From Pseudonocardia sp. DSM 110487 (GTDB taxonomy: Bacteria > Actinomycetota > Actinomycetes > Mycobacteriales > Pseudonocardiaceae): a stretch of 64,000 nucleotides of DNA. The DNA is taken from positions 2,790,001-2,854,000 of the forward strand of contig NZ_CP080521.1 in assembly GCF_019468565.1 (NCBI RefSeq), written 5' to 3'. The notes under the pieces are model-generated. The model was not told the origin of the DNA. It worked only from the letters and a program-made list of their open reading frames with translations, and did not search any database. The translations under genes were made by a program, and so were the position numbers. Below are positions 33,053 through 41,062 of the stretch, piece by piece (the stretch's first letter is position 1; each line of letters opens with the position of its first letter).

Positions 33053-34069
33053 GTGACGGAAGCGGGCGCGGCCCCGGGGCTCAGGGAGCTCGGTGCGGCA
33101 TTGCGGAAGTGGGCACCCGACGGCATCGGTGTGGTGCGTGTGCTGGCTCGTCACGGTTTCGGCACGGTCGAGAGCGGGCAGCTCGTCGCGGGCACGGCGG
33201 ATGGCTCGGTGGCCGGTGCGCTCTACCGCGGCACGCTCGACGACGCGGTCCTGCCGCTGGCCGCCGCCGCGGTGTCCGGGCCGGACACGCGCGATGCGCA
33301 CGTCGCGGAGGCAACCGCCCTCGACGCCGGGCTCGCCTGCGCGGGCGGCGCCACGCTGCTGGGCCACCCGCTGCCCGCCGAGCAGGCGGTCGCGCTGGGT
33401 GAGGCGCTCGAACGTGGCGCTCCGGCCGCGCTGGTCTCCACCGTGCAGGGCGCGGGCGCGGTCGTCCTCACCGGGCCCGAACTGGAGTCCGTGCACGGGT
33501 CGCTGGGCACGCCGGAGCTCGATGCGGAGGCCACCGGAGCGGCCCGCGGGCTGCTGCGCCGCGGGGCCACCGCCACCGAGCGCGTGCAGACCGATGCCGG
33601 CGAGCTGCTGGTCGACATCTGGGTGCCGGTGCCGTCGGTGCTGGTCGCCGGGGCGGGCGCCATCGGCGAGGCGCTGATCGCGCAGGCCGGGTTGCTCGGC
33701 TGGGCGGCGCGTGCCGAGACCGATCTCGACGCCGTGCACAGCGCCGTCGCCGCGTTCACCGACGCCGACGTCCTCGTGCTGCTCGACCACGCGCCCGCCT
33801 TCGACGTCGTGCTGGTCGACGCGCTCCGGCGGGGCCGAGGGTTCGTCGGCGCCCTGGGCTCGCGCCGCACCCAGGCCGCGCGCCGCGGGCGGCTGCTCGC
33901 GGCCGGCCTCACCGAGGCCGAGCTGGCGCGGCTGCACGGGCCGGTCGGGCTCGACCTGGGCGCGCGCACCCCGGCGGAGACGGCGGTGTCGATCGTCGCG
34001 CAGGTGGTGGCGGCCCGGTCCGGGCGTGCGGGTATCGCACTCGCCGCCGGCGACGGCCGGATCGGCTGA
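33053..34069 (+). CDS. XdhC/CoxI-family protein
   Basis: A 338-residue protein with the XdhC C-terminal Rossmann part: SVLVAGAGAIGEALIAQAGLLGW (about residue 198), FVGALGSRRTQAARRGRLLAAGL and LHGPVGLDLGARTPAETAVSIVAQVVA. XdhC proteins bind and insert molybdenum cofactor into xanthine-dehydrogenase-type enzymes. The N-terminal half is divergent and lacks the usual GSAPRxxGAxM motif, so cofactor binding may be altered. No xanthine dehydrogenase is adjacent. Its stop overlaps the ydcF-like start by one base. Confidence 0.82.
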   Translation: MTEAGAAPGLRELGAALRKWAPDGIGVVRVLARHGFGTVESGQLVAGTADGSVAGALYRGTLDDAVLPLAAAAVSGPDTRDAHVAEATALDAGLACAGGATLLGHPLPAEQAVALGEALERGAPAALVSTVQGAGAVVLTGPELESVHGSLGTPELDAEATGAARGLLRRGATATERVQTDAGELLVDIWVPVPSVLVAGAGAIGEALIAQAGLLGWAARAETDLDAVHSAVAAFTDADVLVLLDHAPAFDVVLVDALRRGRGFVGALGSRRTQAARRGRLLAAGLTEAELARLHGPVGLDLGARTPAETAVSIVAQVVAARSGRAGIALAAGDGRIG

Positions 34070-34812
34070 TGACCGCCCGCCACGATCTCACGCGAGCGCT
34101 TCCCACCGCAGGCCCACCGCGCCGCGTCGCGGATCTGGTCGGGGCGGAGGCACCCACCCTCCCGCTGCGCGACCTCCCCCCGCCGCCCCGGAGTCGCGGC
34201 TGGGTGTTCCGGCTGATCGTCGGCGCGGTGCTGATAGCCGCGCTCGTGGTCGGTGGCACGGCCTTCCGGGTGTGGCAGGTGGCGCGGGTCGACGACCGGC
34301 AGCCCGTCGACGCCGTGATCGTGCTGGGGGCAGCGCAGTACGACGGCGAGCCCAGCTCGGTCTTCGCCTACCGGCTGCGGCACGCGGAGGCCCTGTACGA
34401 GGACGGCCTCGCCCCACGGATCGTCACCACCGGCGGCGGCCGGGTCGGCGACGCCTACACCGAGGCCGAGGCCGGGCGGCGCTACCTGATCGAGCGCGGG
34501 GTGCCCGCCGAGTCCGTGATCGCCGTCGCCGAGGGATCGGACACACTCGGCAGCCTGCAGGCCGTGGCGGCGCGGGCCGAGCAGGACGGCTGGTCGAGCG
34601 CTCTCGTCGTGAGCGATCCGTGGCACTCGTTGCGGGCCCGCACCATGGCGCGCGACAGCGGGCTCGACGCGTGGACCTCGCCCACCCGCAGCGGCCCGGT
34701 GGTACAGACGCGGGAGACGCAGCTGCGCTACATCGTCCGCGAGACCGCGGCACTGCTGTACTACCAGCTCACCCACGCGTCCGTGGACACCGAGTCCACG
34801 GGGCTCGGGTGA
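34069..34812 (+). CDS. YdcF/SanA-family (DUF218) membrane-anchored protein
   Basis: A 247-residue DUF218 protein. One transmembrane helix (about residues 44-66, FRLIVGAVLIAALVVGGTAF) follows a Pro-rich cytoplasmic N-terminus. The extracellular Rossmann-like domain starts VDAVIVLGAAQYDGEPSSVFAYRLRHAEALY and contains IVTTGGGRVGDAYTEAEAGRRYL and SALVVSDPWHSLRARTMARDSGL. Family members are linked to envelope or vancomycin sensitivity; their reaction is unknown. One-base overlaps join it to XdhC upstream and dgt downstream. Confidence 0.88.
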   Translation: MTARHDLTRALPTAGPPRRVADLVGAEAPTLPLRDLPPPPRSRGWVFRLIVGAVLIAALVVGGTAFRVWQVARVDDRQPVDAVIVLGAAQYDGEPSSVFAYRLRHAEALYEDGLAPRIVTTGGGRVGDAYTEAEAGRRYLIERGVPAESVIAVAEGSDTLGSLQAVAARAEQDGWSSALVVSDPWHSLRARTMARDSGLDAWTSPTRSGPVVQTRETQLRYIVRETAALLYYQLTHASVDTESTGLG

Positions 34813-36071
34813 TGTCAGCCGAGTACTCCGCGCACGATCGAGCCCGTCCGGCGCCGGAGTCCCCGAAGGGCGCGGGCAGGGAGCGGCGCAGCCCGTTCGC
34901 CCGCGACCGCGCCCGGGTGCTGCACTCGGCCGCTCTGCGCCGCCTTGCCGGAAAGACCCAGGTCGTCGGGCCGGGGGAGGGCGCCGAGATCAGCGGCGTG
35001 CCGCGCACGCGGCTCACCCACTCGCTGGAGGTCGCGCAGATCGGGCGCGGGATCGCCGAGGAGCTGGGCTGCGATCCGGACGTCGTCGACACAGCCGGGC
35101 TCGCCCACGACATCGGCCACCCGCCGTTCGGGCACAACGGCGAGCGCGCGCTCGACGGGTTCGCGGCCGACTGCGGGCTCGACGGTGGTTTCGAGGGCAA
35201 CGCGCAGACACTGCGCATCCTCACGAAGCTGGAGCTCAAGATCGACGGGGTTGGCCTCAACCTCACCCGGGCCTCGCTCGACGCGTCCTGCAAGTACCCG
35301 TGGGTGCGGCGGACCGGCGACCGCAAGTACAGCGCCTACCCCGAGGACGCCGACGTGTTCGCGTGGGTCCGCGAGGGCGGCCCTCCGGAGCGGCGCTGCC
35401 TCGAGGCACAGATCATGGACTGGTCCGACGACGTCGCGTACTCCGTGCACGACGTCGAGGACGGCATCCTCGCCGGGCGCATCGACCTGGCCGCGCTCGG
35501 CGCGCCGGGTGAGCGCGCCGCGCTCGTGGACCTCGCGGTGCGGTCCTTCGGGGGCGAGGCGGGTGCGCTCGCGGAGGCCGCCGACGCGCTGCTGGCGCTG
35601 CCGGTCGTCGCCGCAGTACGCGGCTTCTCGGCCGCTTCCGCGTCCGCAGGCGACCATGTGGCGCTCAAGCGGCTCACGAGCGAGCTCGTGGGGCGGTTCG
35701 TGCATGCCGCCGTCAACGCGACGAGTGCGGCCCACGGCGACCGCCCGCTGTTGCGCTACACCGCCGACCTGGTCGTCCCGGACCGGGCAGCAGCGGAGGT
35801 AGCGCTGCTCAAGGCGGTGGCGCTGCGGTACGTGATGAGCGACCCCGGCCGGCTCGCCATGCAGGCCCGCCAGCGCGAGCTCCTCGTCGAGCTGGCCACG
35901 GCCTTGCGCGACGGCGCACCGGACTCGCTCGACCCGGTGTTCGCCGCCGAGTGGAAGGCCGCCGCCGACGACGCGGCCCGGCTGCGGGTGGTGCTCGACC
36001 AAATTGCGATCCTCACCGACCAGCAGGCCGTCGCCCGCCATCGCGCCGTCGCCGCCTACCAGGGGCGCTGA
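34812..36071 (+). CDS. dgt: deoxyguanosinetriphosphate triphosphohydrolase-like protein
   Basis: A 419-residue HD-domain dNTPase. The metal site lies in TRLTHSLEVAQIGRGIAEEL and AGLAHDIGHPPFGHNGERAL (residues ~60-115), with DWSDDVAYSVHDVEDGI supplying the later Asp near residue 205. It hydrolyses dNTPs to nucleoside and tripolyphosphate, controlling pool size and fidelity. ATG 34812 overlaps the previous stop by one base; a GTG lies one codon before. In mycobacteria dgt lies beside dnaG; here about 6 kb of accessory DNA separates them. It overlaps the convergent DUF1772 gene by 16 bases. Confidence 0.93.
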   Translation: MSAEYSAHDRARPAPESPKGAGRERRSPFARDRARVLHSAALRRLAGKTQVVGPGEGAEISGVPRTRLTHSLEVAQIGRGIAEELGCDPDVVDTAGLAHDIGHPPFGHNGERALDGFAADCGLDGGFEGNAQTLRILTKLELKIDGVGLNLTRASLDASCKYPWVRRTGDRKYSAYPEDADVFAWVREGGPPERRCLEAQIMDWSDDVAYSVHDVEDGILAGRIDLAALGAPGERAALVDLAVRSFGGEAGALAEAADALLALPVVAAVRGFSAASASAGDHVALKRLTSELVGRFVHAAVNATSAAHGDRPLLRYTADLVVPDRAAAEVALLKAVALRYVMSDPGRLAMQARQRELLVELATALRDGAPDSLDPVFAAEWKAAADDAARLRVVLDQIAILTDQQAVARHRAVAAYQGR

Positions 36072-36628
36072 CCCCGCTGCGGGATGCCGGCGCGTCCGTG
36101 GAGGACGAGTGCCCAGAGGAGGCACCCGAAGGCGGCAATGGTGGCGACGGTCCGGACCGCGTGCCAGTTGGCCCAGCGGGTCTCGTCGAAGGCATCGCGT
36201 ACGGCCCCGAGGTCGGTGATGCGGTCGGGATCACCCGCGGCCACGAGTGCGTCGTTGAGCGGGACGTGGACCACGACGGTGATGACGAAGGCCACCAGGT
36301 AGAGGCCGAACGCCGCCGCGACCCACGGCAGCGGCGCGCGGTCGTCGCCGCGCATGTGGAGGACCGCGGCGACGGCGGTGAACGCCAGCGCGCCCATGAA
36401 GGCGAGCATGAACGGAGCGTTATTGATCGCCTGCTCGAGGGCCTGGAATGCGCCGACGAACGTGCGGTCGTCGGTGGTGTGCAGGCCCGGCATGATCGTG
36501 AGCGCCCAGTCGCCGAACAGGCCGGCCATGAGCCCCATCGTGACGGTGGCGCCCATCAGGGAGGCGAGGCGCCAGTATCGCGTGGTCCTGCCGGTCGCAC
36601 CCATGAGCGCCGGTCGGTTCTCGGCCAT
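36056..36628 (-). CDS. DUF1772 (anthrone oxygenase-like) membrane protein
   Basis: A 190-residue protein with four hydrophobic helices near residues 22-45, 68-95, 105-130 and 160-182. The pattern LASLMGATVTMGLMAGLFGDW, VHVPLNDAL and DETRWANWHAVRT matches DUF1772, a family that includes anthrone oxygenase-like proteins. ATG 36628 has AGGGGGA 6 bases upstream and is preferred to an ATG 26 codons earlier. It is divergent from the CMD gene. The substrate is unknown. Confidence 0.82.
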   Translation of the reverse strand: MAENRPALMGATGRTTRYWRLASLMGATVTMGLMAGLFGDWALTIMPGLHTTDDRTFVGAFQALEQAINNAPFMLAFMGALAFTAVAAVLHMRGDDRAPLPWVAAAFGLYLVAFVITVVVHVPLNDALVAAGDPDRITDLGAVRDAFDETRWANWHAVRTVATIAAFGCLLWALVLHGRAGIPQRGQRPW

Positions 36629-36740
36629 CTCGGTCCCCCTCGACGTGGCGGTGATGCTGGCAACGATCGGCCCCGGAGCGGCGACGAACAACGGCGGAGT
36701 GCGCAACGACCGTTAACAGAGAGGTTCACGAACGAGCTGC

Positions 36741-36767
36741 TGTCACGAACTCCCGGGCCGTCTCGTC
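36741..36767 (+). promoter_or_regulatory. candidate ECF41 promoter (TGTCAC-N16-CGTC)
   Basis: TGTCACG (36741-36747) is followed after exactly 16 bases by CGTC (36764-36767). The published ECF41 consensus is TGTCACA with CGTC at about this spacing, so only one base differs. It lies 32 bases upstream of the CMD ATG, itself preceded by GAGGAGGA. An ECF41 sigma gene is adjacent, so this is very probably its target promoter. Confidence 0.8.
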
Positions 36768-36799
36768 CTCCCTGTGTCGATGACATCGAGGAGGACGAC

Positions 36800-37387
36800 A
36801 TGCCACGCATTCCCGCGGTTCCCGAGTCGGAGGCCGGCTTCTTCGCCCGGCTGGTGTACCGCTATGCCCGGCGACGGTTCGGTGCCATGCCGGAGCCGTT
36901 CGCGGTGGCCCTGCACAACCGGCGCTTGTTCTGGGCGTCGCTGGTGGCGGACGGCGTGCAGGAGTGGGCGCCGCGCGTGCTGCCCAAACGGGTGCGCGAG
37001 CTCGCCGTGTATCGCACCGCCACCGTGGTGGGGTGCTCGTGGTGCGTCGACTTCGGCACGATGCTCCAGCGCCTCGACGGGCTGGACGTCGAGCGCCTGC
37101 GGCACATCGACGAGTACGAGACGAGCCCGCTCTACGACCGGGCCGAGCGGCTCGCGATCGCCTACGCCGACGCGATGACCGCCCAGCCGATGACCGTGAC
37201 CGACGCGCAGGTGGCCGAGCTGGAGGCCGAGTTCGGGCGGGCTGGGCTCGTCGAGCTCACCCACTCCATCGCACTGGAGAACATGCGCGGCCGGGCCAAC
37301 CACGCCCTCGGCATCACCGACCAGGGGTTCGACGCAGCGTGCCGGGTGCGCCTGAATCCGGCAGGTGCGTCAGCTTTTCGGGGTTGA
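36800..37387 (+). CDS. carboxymuconolactone decarboxylase (CMD)-family protein
   Basis: A 195-residue AhpD-like helical protein. The redox motif is VVGCSWCVDFG (CxxC near residues 81-84). An N-terminal arm reads GFFARLVYRYARRRFG, and a terminal helix runs LTHSIALENMRGRANHALGI. CMD/AhpD proteins are peroxidase partners or decarboxylases and are the commonest partner genes of ECF41 sigma factors. GAGGAGGA precedes the ATG by 4 bases and an ECF41-type promoter lies upstream. Its last 74 bases overlap the convergent sigma gene. It is probably a redox or detoxification enzyme; the substrate is unknown. Confidence 0.88.
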   Translation: MPRIPAVPESEAGFFARLVYRYARRRFGAMPEPFAVALHNRRLFWASLVADGVQEWAPRVLPKRVRELAVYRTATVVGCSWCVDFGTMLQRLDGLDVERLRHIDEYETSPLYDRAERLAIAYADAMTAQPMTVTDAQVAELEAEFGRAGLVELTHSIALENMRGRANHALGITDQGFDAACRVRLNPAGASAFRG

Positions 37388-38261
37388 CGACCTGGTAGAC
37401 GGCGGCGATCCGGCCATCGCGAACCGCGAAGACCGCGACGGCGCCTGCCGGCGACTCGACGGCAGGCGTGCGCAGGCCGAGCTCGCCGTTGACCTGTAGC
37501 ACCGATGAGCGGTGCAGCATGTCCTCGCCGTAGGTCGCGAGCAGCCCGAGCAGCAACCGGGCCACCTTCTCCGCGCCGACGACCGGGCGGCGGGCGGCCT
37601 TCGCCCTTCCGTCCGAATCGCTCACCCAGACGACGTCCGGGTGCAGGAGCTCCACCAGCGCGGCGCCGTCGGCCCGCGCCATCGCCTCGGCGAAGCGGGC
37701 CAGCAGGGCCTCCTGCTCGGCGGTGGCCGCCCGCGGCGGCGGGTCGGCGTCGGCCACGATCTTGCGGGCCCGGGCCGCGTGCTGGCGGGCGGTGGCCTCC
37801 GAGCAGCCGAGCACCTCCCCGATCTGCGCGTACGGCAGGGCGAGGGCCTCGTGCAGCACGAACGCCACCCGCTGCGGCGGGGACAGGCTTTCCAACACCA
37901 CCATCGCGGCCATCCGCACGTCCTCGTGGCGGACCACCGCGGCGAGGGGATCGTCGGCGTCGCCGCTGGTGAGCAGCGGTTCGGGCAGCCACGGTCCGAC
38001 GTACCGCTCGCGCCGCGCCGCCGCGGAGCGCAGGCGGTCGAGGCACAGCCGCCCGACGACGGTGGTGAGCCACGCGCGCTCGTCGCGGATGGCCGCCCGC
38101 GCCGCCGCGTCGAGCCCGGCGATGCGCAGCCACGCCTCCTGCACGGCGTCCTCGGCGTCGGCGACGCTGCCGGTGATGCGGTACCCGACGCGGAGGAGAT
38201 GTGCCCGGAGCTCGGAGAACACGCGCTCGTCGGTCAGCACGGCATCGACGCTACGCGTCAC
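37314..38261 (-). CDS. ECF41-group sigma factor with regulatory SnoaL-like domain
   Basis: A 315-residue ECF sigma factor. Region 2 spans about residues 16-85 (LRVGYRITGSVADAEDAVQEAWLR). The linker has WLPEPLL near residue 90, a hallmark of ECF41. Region 4 lies near 125-170. The C-terminal NTF2/SnoaL domain has the DGGGK-like SDSDGRAKAARRP and the NPDKL-like NPEKL near residue 298. In ECF41 this domain replaces an anti-sigma factor and modulates activity. The GTG start overlaps the P450 stop by 11 bases. It should drive the CMD promoter at 36741. Confidence 0.92.
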   Translation of the reverse strand: MTRSVDAVLTDERVFSELRAHLLRVGYRITGSVADAEDAVQEAWLRIAGLDAAARAAIRDERAWLTTVVGRLCLDRLRSAAARRERYVGPWLPEPLLTSGDADDPLAAVVRHEDVRMAAMVVLESLSPPQRVAFVLHEALALPYAQIGEVLGCSEATARQHAARARKIVADADPPPRAATAEQEALLARFAEAMARADGAALVELLHPDVVWVSDSDGRAKAARRPVVGAEKVARLLLGLLATYGEDMLHRSSVLQVNGELGLRTPAVESPAGAVAVFAVRDGRIAAVYQVVNPEKLTHLPDSGAPGTLRRTPGR

Positions 38262-39570
38262 CGCTGACGGCCAGCGGTGCGGTCCGCTCGGCCGGGCGCC
38301 GGGCGAGCACCCGGATCCGGGCCCCGCGGTGCGGGACGAGGGTGATGTGCTTCGCGCGCTGGCGCTCGGATCGGGCGCTGCTGGGGGCGAGCTCTACGCT
38401 GCGCAGGATCTCGCGCAGCACCACCCGCATCTCGACCTGCGCGAACGTGGCGCCGAGGCAGCGTCGTGCACCCCCGCCGAAGGGCAGCCACGTGGTCGGG
38501 GTGAGGGTCGCGCCGAGCATCCGGTCGGGGTCGAAGCGCAGCGGGTCCGGGTAGTGCCGGGCCGAGCGCTGCACGAGCCCGATGCTCGGCGCCACCGTCA
38601 CCCCGGCGGGAATCCGGTGGCCGCCCAGCTCGACGGGCTCGGTGAGCTTGCGGGCCACGTCGAAGAGCACGGGACGCACCCGCAGGCTCTCCTTGACGAT
38701 CGCCTCCAGGTACTCGTCGTCCCCGTCGTCGGCCGCGCGAACGGCACGGGCGAGCACGTCCGGGTGGCGCACGAGCCGCTCGAGGGTCCAGGACAGCGCG
38801 GTGGCGGTGGTCTCGTGGCCGGCGAGCAGGAGCGTCATCAGCTGGTCGCGCAGCTCGTCTTCGCTCATGTCCGTCGATCGGACCAGCATCGCGAGGACGT
38901 CGGTGCGCTCGTCCAGTGCGGGGTCGGCCTTCCGGTCGGCGATCTCGGCCCGCAGCAGCCGGTCGGCCTCGGCGCGGGCCCGGCGCACCCCGGCCCACAG
39001 CCGGTTGTCCAGCAGGCTCGGGCGGATCATGGCGGCGGCCGTCATGAACCCCGAGTTCACGACGGGCGGCAGAGCGCGGCGCAGCGCGTCGAGGCGGTGC
39101 TCGTCCCGGGCGCCGATCACGACGCGCAGGATGACCTCGAGCGTGATCGCCGCCATCCGCGGTGCCACCGGGAACTCCCGCCCCACCGGCCACGTCGCGA
39201 CGTCCGCGGCCGCGATCGCGGCCATCTGCTCGACCTGGCGGCGCACCGCGTCCCTGTGGAACGGGGGCAGCATCTGCCGGCGCCGCTCGCGGTGCTCCTG
39301 CCCGTCGAGCAGCAACACGGAGCTCTCGCCGACGAGGCCGCCCACCACGGTGTTCCCCTCGCCTGCGCGGTAGATCCGGGGATCGCCTGCGAACACGGCC
39401 TTGATGTCGTCGGGGTCGGCCAGGAAGACGACCGTGCCGAGCGGAGCGCCCCGCACGGCGAAGACGTCGCCGTAGCGGCGGTGGCAGCGGTCGAGCCACC
39501 AGCGGGGGAGCCCCCAGGCCAGCGCGGTCTGGAGGGCGGACGGAAGGCGGGGACCGGGAACCGTCTGCAT
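38251..39570 (-). CDS. cytochrome P450, canonical motifs
   Basis: A 439-residue P450 of the CYP102/110-like soluble type. The I-helix is LLLAGHETTATALSW, the K-helix KESLRVRP and the heme loop FGGGARRCLGATFA with Cys371. The ATG at 39570 is used; a TTG three codons upstream is possible. It is divergent from a TetR gene over a gap with the perfect CATACGTATG palindrome, and overlaps the ECF41 sigma gene by 11 bases, so P450 and sigma are probably cotranscribed. No redox partner is nearby. The substrate is unknown. Confidence 0.92.
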   Translation of the reverse strand: MQTVPGPRLPSALQTALAWGLPRWWLDRCHRRYGDVFAVRGAPLGTVVFLADPDDIKAVFAGDPRIYRAGEGNTVVGGLVGESSVLLLDGQEHRERRRQMLPPFHRDAVRRQVEQMAAIAAADVATWPVGREFPVAPRMAAITLEVILRVVIGARDEHRLDALRRALPPVVNSGFMTAAAMIRPSLLDNRLWAGVRRARAEADRLLRAEIADRKADPALDERTDVLAMLVRSTDMSEDELRDQLMTLLLAGHETTATALSWTLERLVRHPDVLARAVRAADDGDDEYLEAIVKESLRVRPVLFDVARKLTEPVELGGHRIPAGVTVAPSIGLVQRSARHYPDPLRFDPDRMLGATLTPTTWLPFGGGARRCLGATFAQVEMRVVLREILRSVELAPSSARSERQRAKHITLVPHRGARIRVLARRPAERTAPLAVSGDA

Positions 39571-39580
39571 GCCGGTCAAT

Positions 39581-39590
39581 CATACGTATG
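39581..39590. promoter_or_regulatory. CATACGTATG palindrome, candidate TetR operator
   Basis: A perfect 10-bp palindrome lies 10 bases upstream of the P450 ATG and 27 bases upstream of the TetR GTG. Its A+T content stands out locally. Position between divergent regulator and target supports an operator. Confidence 0.6.
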
Positions 39591-39617
39591 TATAGATCGG
39601 GTGCCTAGGATTATCGG

Positions 39618-40193
39618 GTGGGACATCGAGAGGACCTGCTCGCCGCGGCACGCCGCTGCCTGGAGAAGCGCGGGTACGCGCGCACGACCGCGCGGGACCT
39701 GGTTGCCGACTCGGGCACGAACCTCGCCTCGATCGGCTACCACTTCGGGTCGAAGGAGGCGCTGCTCAACCAGGCGCTGGGGCAGTCGTTCCAGGAGTGG
39801 GCCGAGCGGGTCCGCTCGCTCGCCCTCGCGGTCGAGCCCACCGCCGACCGGAGGGCCATGCTCGCGGCCTCGTGGGACGCGATGATCACGTCCTTCACGG
39901 AGTACCGCGGGCTCGCGGTGGCCTTCACCGAGGCGCTCGCGCAGGCCGAGCGCCAGCCCGAGCTGCGTGCCCAGCTCGCCGGGATCTACGAGCAGAGCCG
40001 CGCTGCCGTCGCGGCGATGATCACCGAGATCATCGGTGTGCCGACCGGCCCGGCGAGGGCGCTGGCGACCTTCCAGATCGTGGTCTGCGACGGCCTGCTC
40101 GTGCAGTGGCTGCTCGACCCGGACGCCACTCCGTCCGGGGCGGAGCTCACAGATGCGTTCATGCTGGCGTTGGGACAGGACCAGGGATCCTGA
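39618..40193 (+). CDS. TetR-family regulator
   Basis: A 191-residue TetR repressor. The HTH lies in residues ~5-50: DLLAAARRCLEKRGYARTTARDLVADSG, then IGYHFGSKEALL. The C-terminal effector domain ends with FQIVVCDGLLVQWLLDPD, like tetracyclin_repressor_C-type domains. The GTG start lacks a clear ribosome-binding site, suggesting a leaderless mRNA. It is divergent from the P450/ECF41 pair and probably represses them through the CATACGTATG site, adding a second layer over the sigma factor. The inducer is unknown. Confidence 0.88.
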   Translation: MGHREDLLAAARRCLEKRGYARTTARDLVADSGTNLASIGYHFGSKEALLNQALGQSFQEWAERVRSLALAVEPTADRRAMLAASWDAMITSFTEYRGLAVAFTEALAQAERQPELRAQLAGIYEQSRAAVAAMITEIIGVPTGPARALATFQIVVCDGLLVQWLLDPDATPSGAELTDAFMLALGQDQGS

Positions 40194-40263
40194 TGCTCCC
40201 AGCCGGACTTCGTGATCATTCCTCTGGTCGCAGGGCTCGGGCCGTCGCTCGGCACTGCGGAGC

Positions 40264-40821
40264 TGTCGGCGCATCCCGTGTCGGCCGACGCAGCCGGTCG
40301 TAGGTCAGACACCCCGTCGACCGGGCGCGTCGCCGGAGGACGAGCGCGCCGGGCTCCACAGTGTCCGGCTGGGCGGCTCGGCGGGCCAGTGATCATCAGG
40401 TCGGCGCGTTTCCCGACGCGGGGCGTCGGGTTTTGCGCCGAGCCGCTGATCATCGCTTGGGTCGGAGGGCGTTCCGCGGAACGCCCCCGGGGGGCGGCCG
40501 GGTGCCGGACGCTTTCGTGGGCGCGCCGTTCCCGGCCCCGGGTAGCCCCGGGCCTCACCCACCGGCCCCGGCTGCCGTCGTGTTCTCGCCGGTTCGCCTC
40601 AACCCCCGCACCATGGCGAGGTGGCCGGGTTGGTGAACTACCGGATCATGTGGTTGCTCGGGCGGCCGTCCCCGACGCGGGGGCACGCCCGTTCTCGACG
40701 AGACCGCCGCGGTTTGGGTGCTACGCGACTGGCTGTGGTCCCGTTGTCGCCCTGGCCAGCCCTTGGATCTGGGGTGTGATCAGCGGGATCGGGACTTGGG
40801 CTGCACCCCTGCAGCTGGTGT
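40264..40821 (-). repeat. ~0.55-kb dispersed repeat, copy B (inverted)
   Basis: This is the inverse of 28823-29365. It begins near the motif TGTCGGCCGACGCAGCC and ends near GCTGCACCCCTGCAGCTGG. It carries its own version of the 20-bp palindrome (40467-40486), where the outer pairs change together relative to copy A. An extra ~20 bases near 40345-40385 are absent from copy A. It occupies most of the 869-base gene-free gap between the TetR and HNH genes; the rest holds the ~75-bp palindromic repeats. Confidence 0.85.
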
Positions 40822-40848
40822 GTTCTGACCGGGGAGGCGCCCCTGCAG

Positions 40849-40924
40849 CGGGCAAGATCCGAACTATCGGTTGCCCACGGCTGCCCCCACGACCATGAGC
40901 ACCCGAAATTCCAGATCATGGAAG
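40849..40924 (+). repeat. ~75-bp palindromic repeat, copy R2
   Basis: It reads AGATCCGAACTATCGG, TTGCCCACGGCTGC, CCCCACGACCATGAGCACC and ends AGATCATGG. It matches the minus strand of R1 (15584-15660) closely throughout, with scattered substitutions. It lies just beyond copy B of the larger repeat and is followed at once by a third, weaker copy. Confidence 0.75.
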
Positions 40925-40994
40925 CGAAGATCGCAAGTAGAGGTTGCACACGGCTGCCGGCACAGCCATGGCCAACCGATACTTCAGATCATGG
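40925..40994 (+). repeat. ~75-bp palindromic repeat, diverged copy R3
   Basis: Tandem to R2, it keeps GGTTGCACACGGCTGC, a CACAGCCATGG stretch, CCAACCGA and the end CAGATCATGG, but differs at many other positions. Similarity to R1 and R2 is clear at the core and ends only. It overlaps no gene. Confidence 0.55.
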
Positions 40995-41062
40995 GCGCGG
41001 CCACGCCGAACGGGACCCAGCAGCGGCCCCGAACACCCATGATCACAAAATCCGGCGTAGGA

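Noticed and set aside
28823..40821. The inverted 0.55-kb repeats considered as ends of a composite transposon
   Set aside because: No transposase is encoded in or between the copies, and the enclosed genes include a housekeeping gene (dgt). I could not see target-site duplications.
40212..40898. An open frame of 228 codons across repeat copy B
   Set aside because: It crosses the repeat boundary into unrelated palindromes, and copy A does not keep the frame. No ribosome-binding site or motif supports it.
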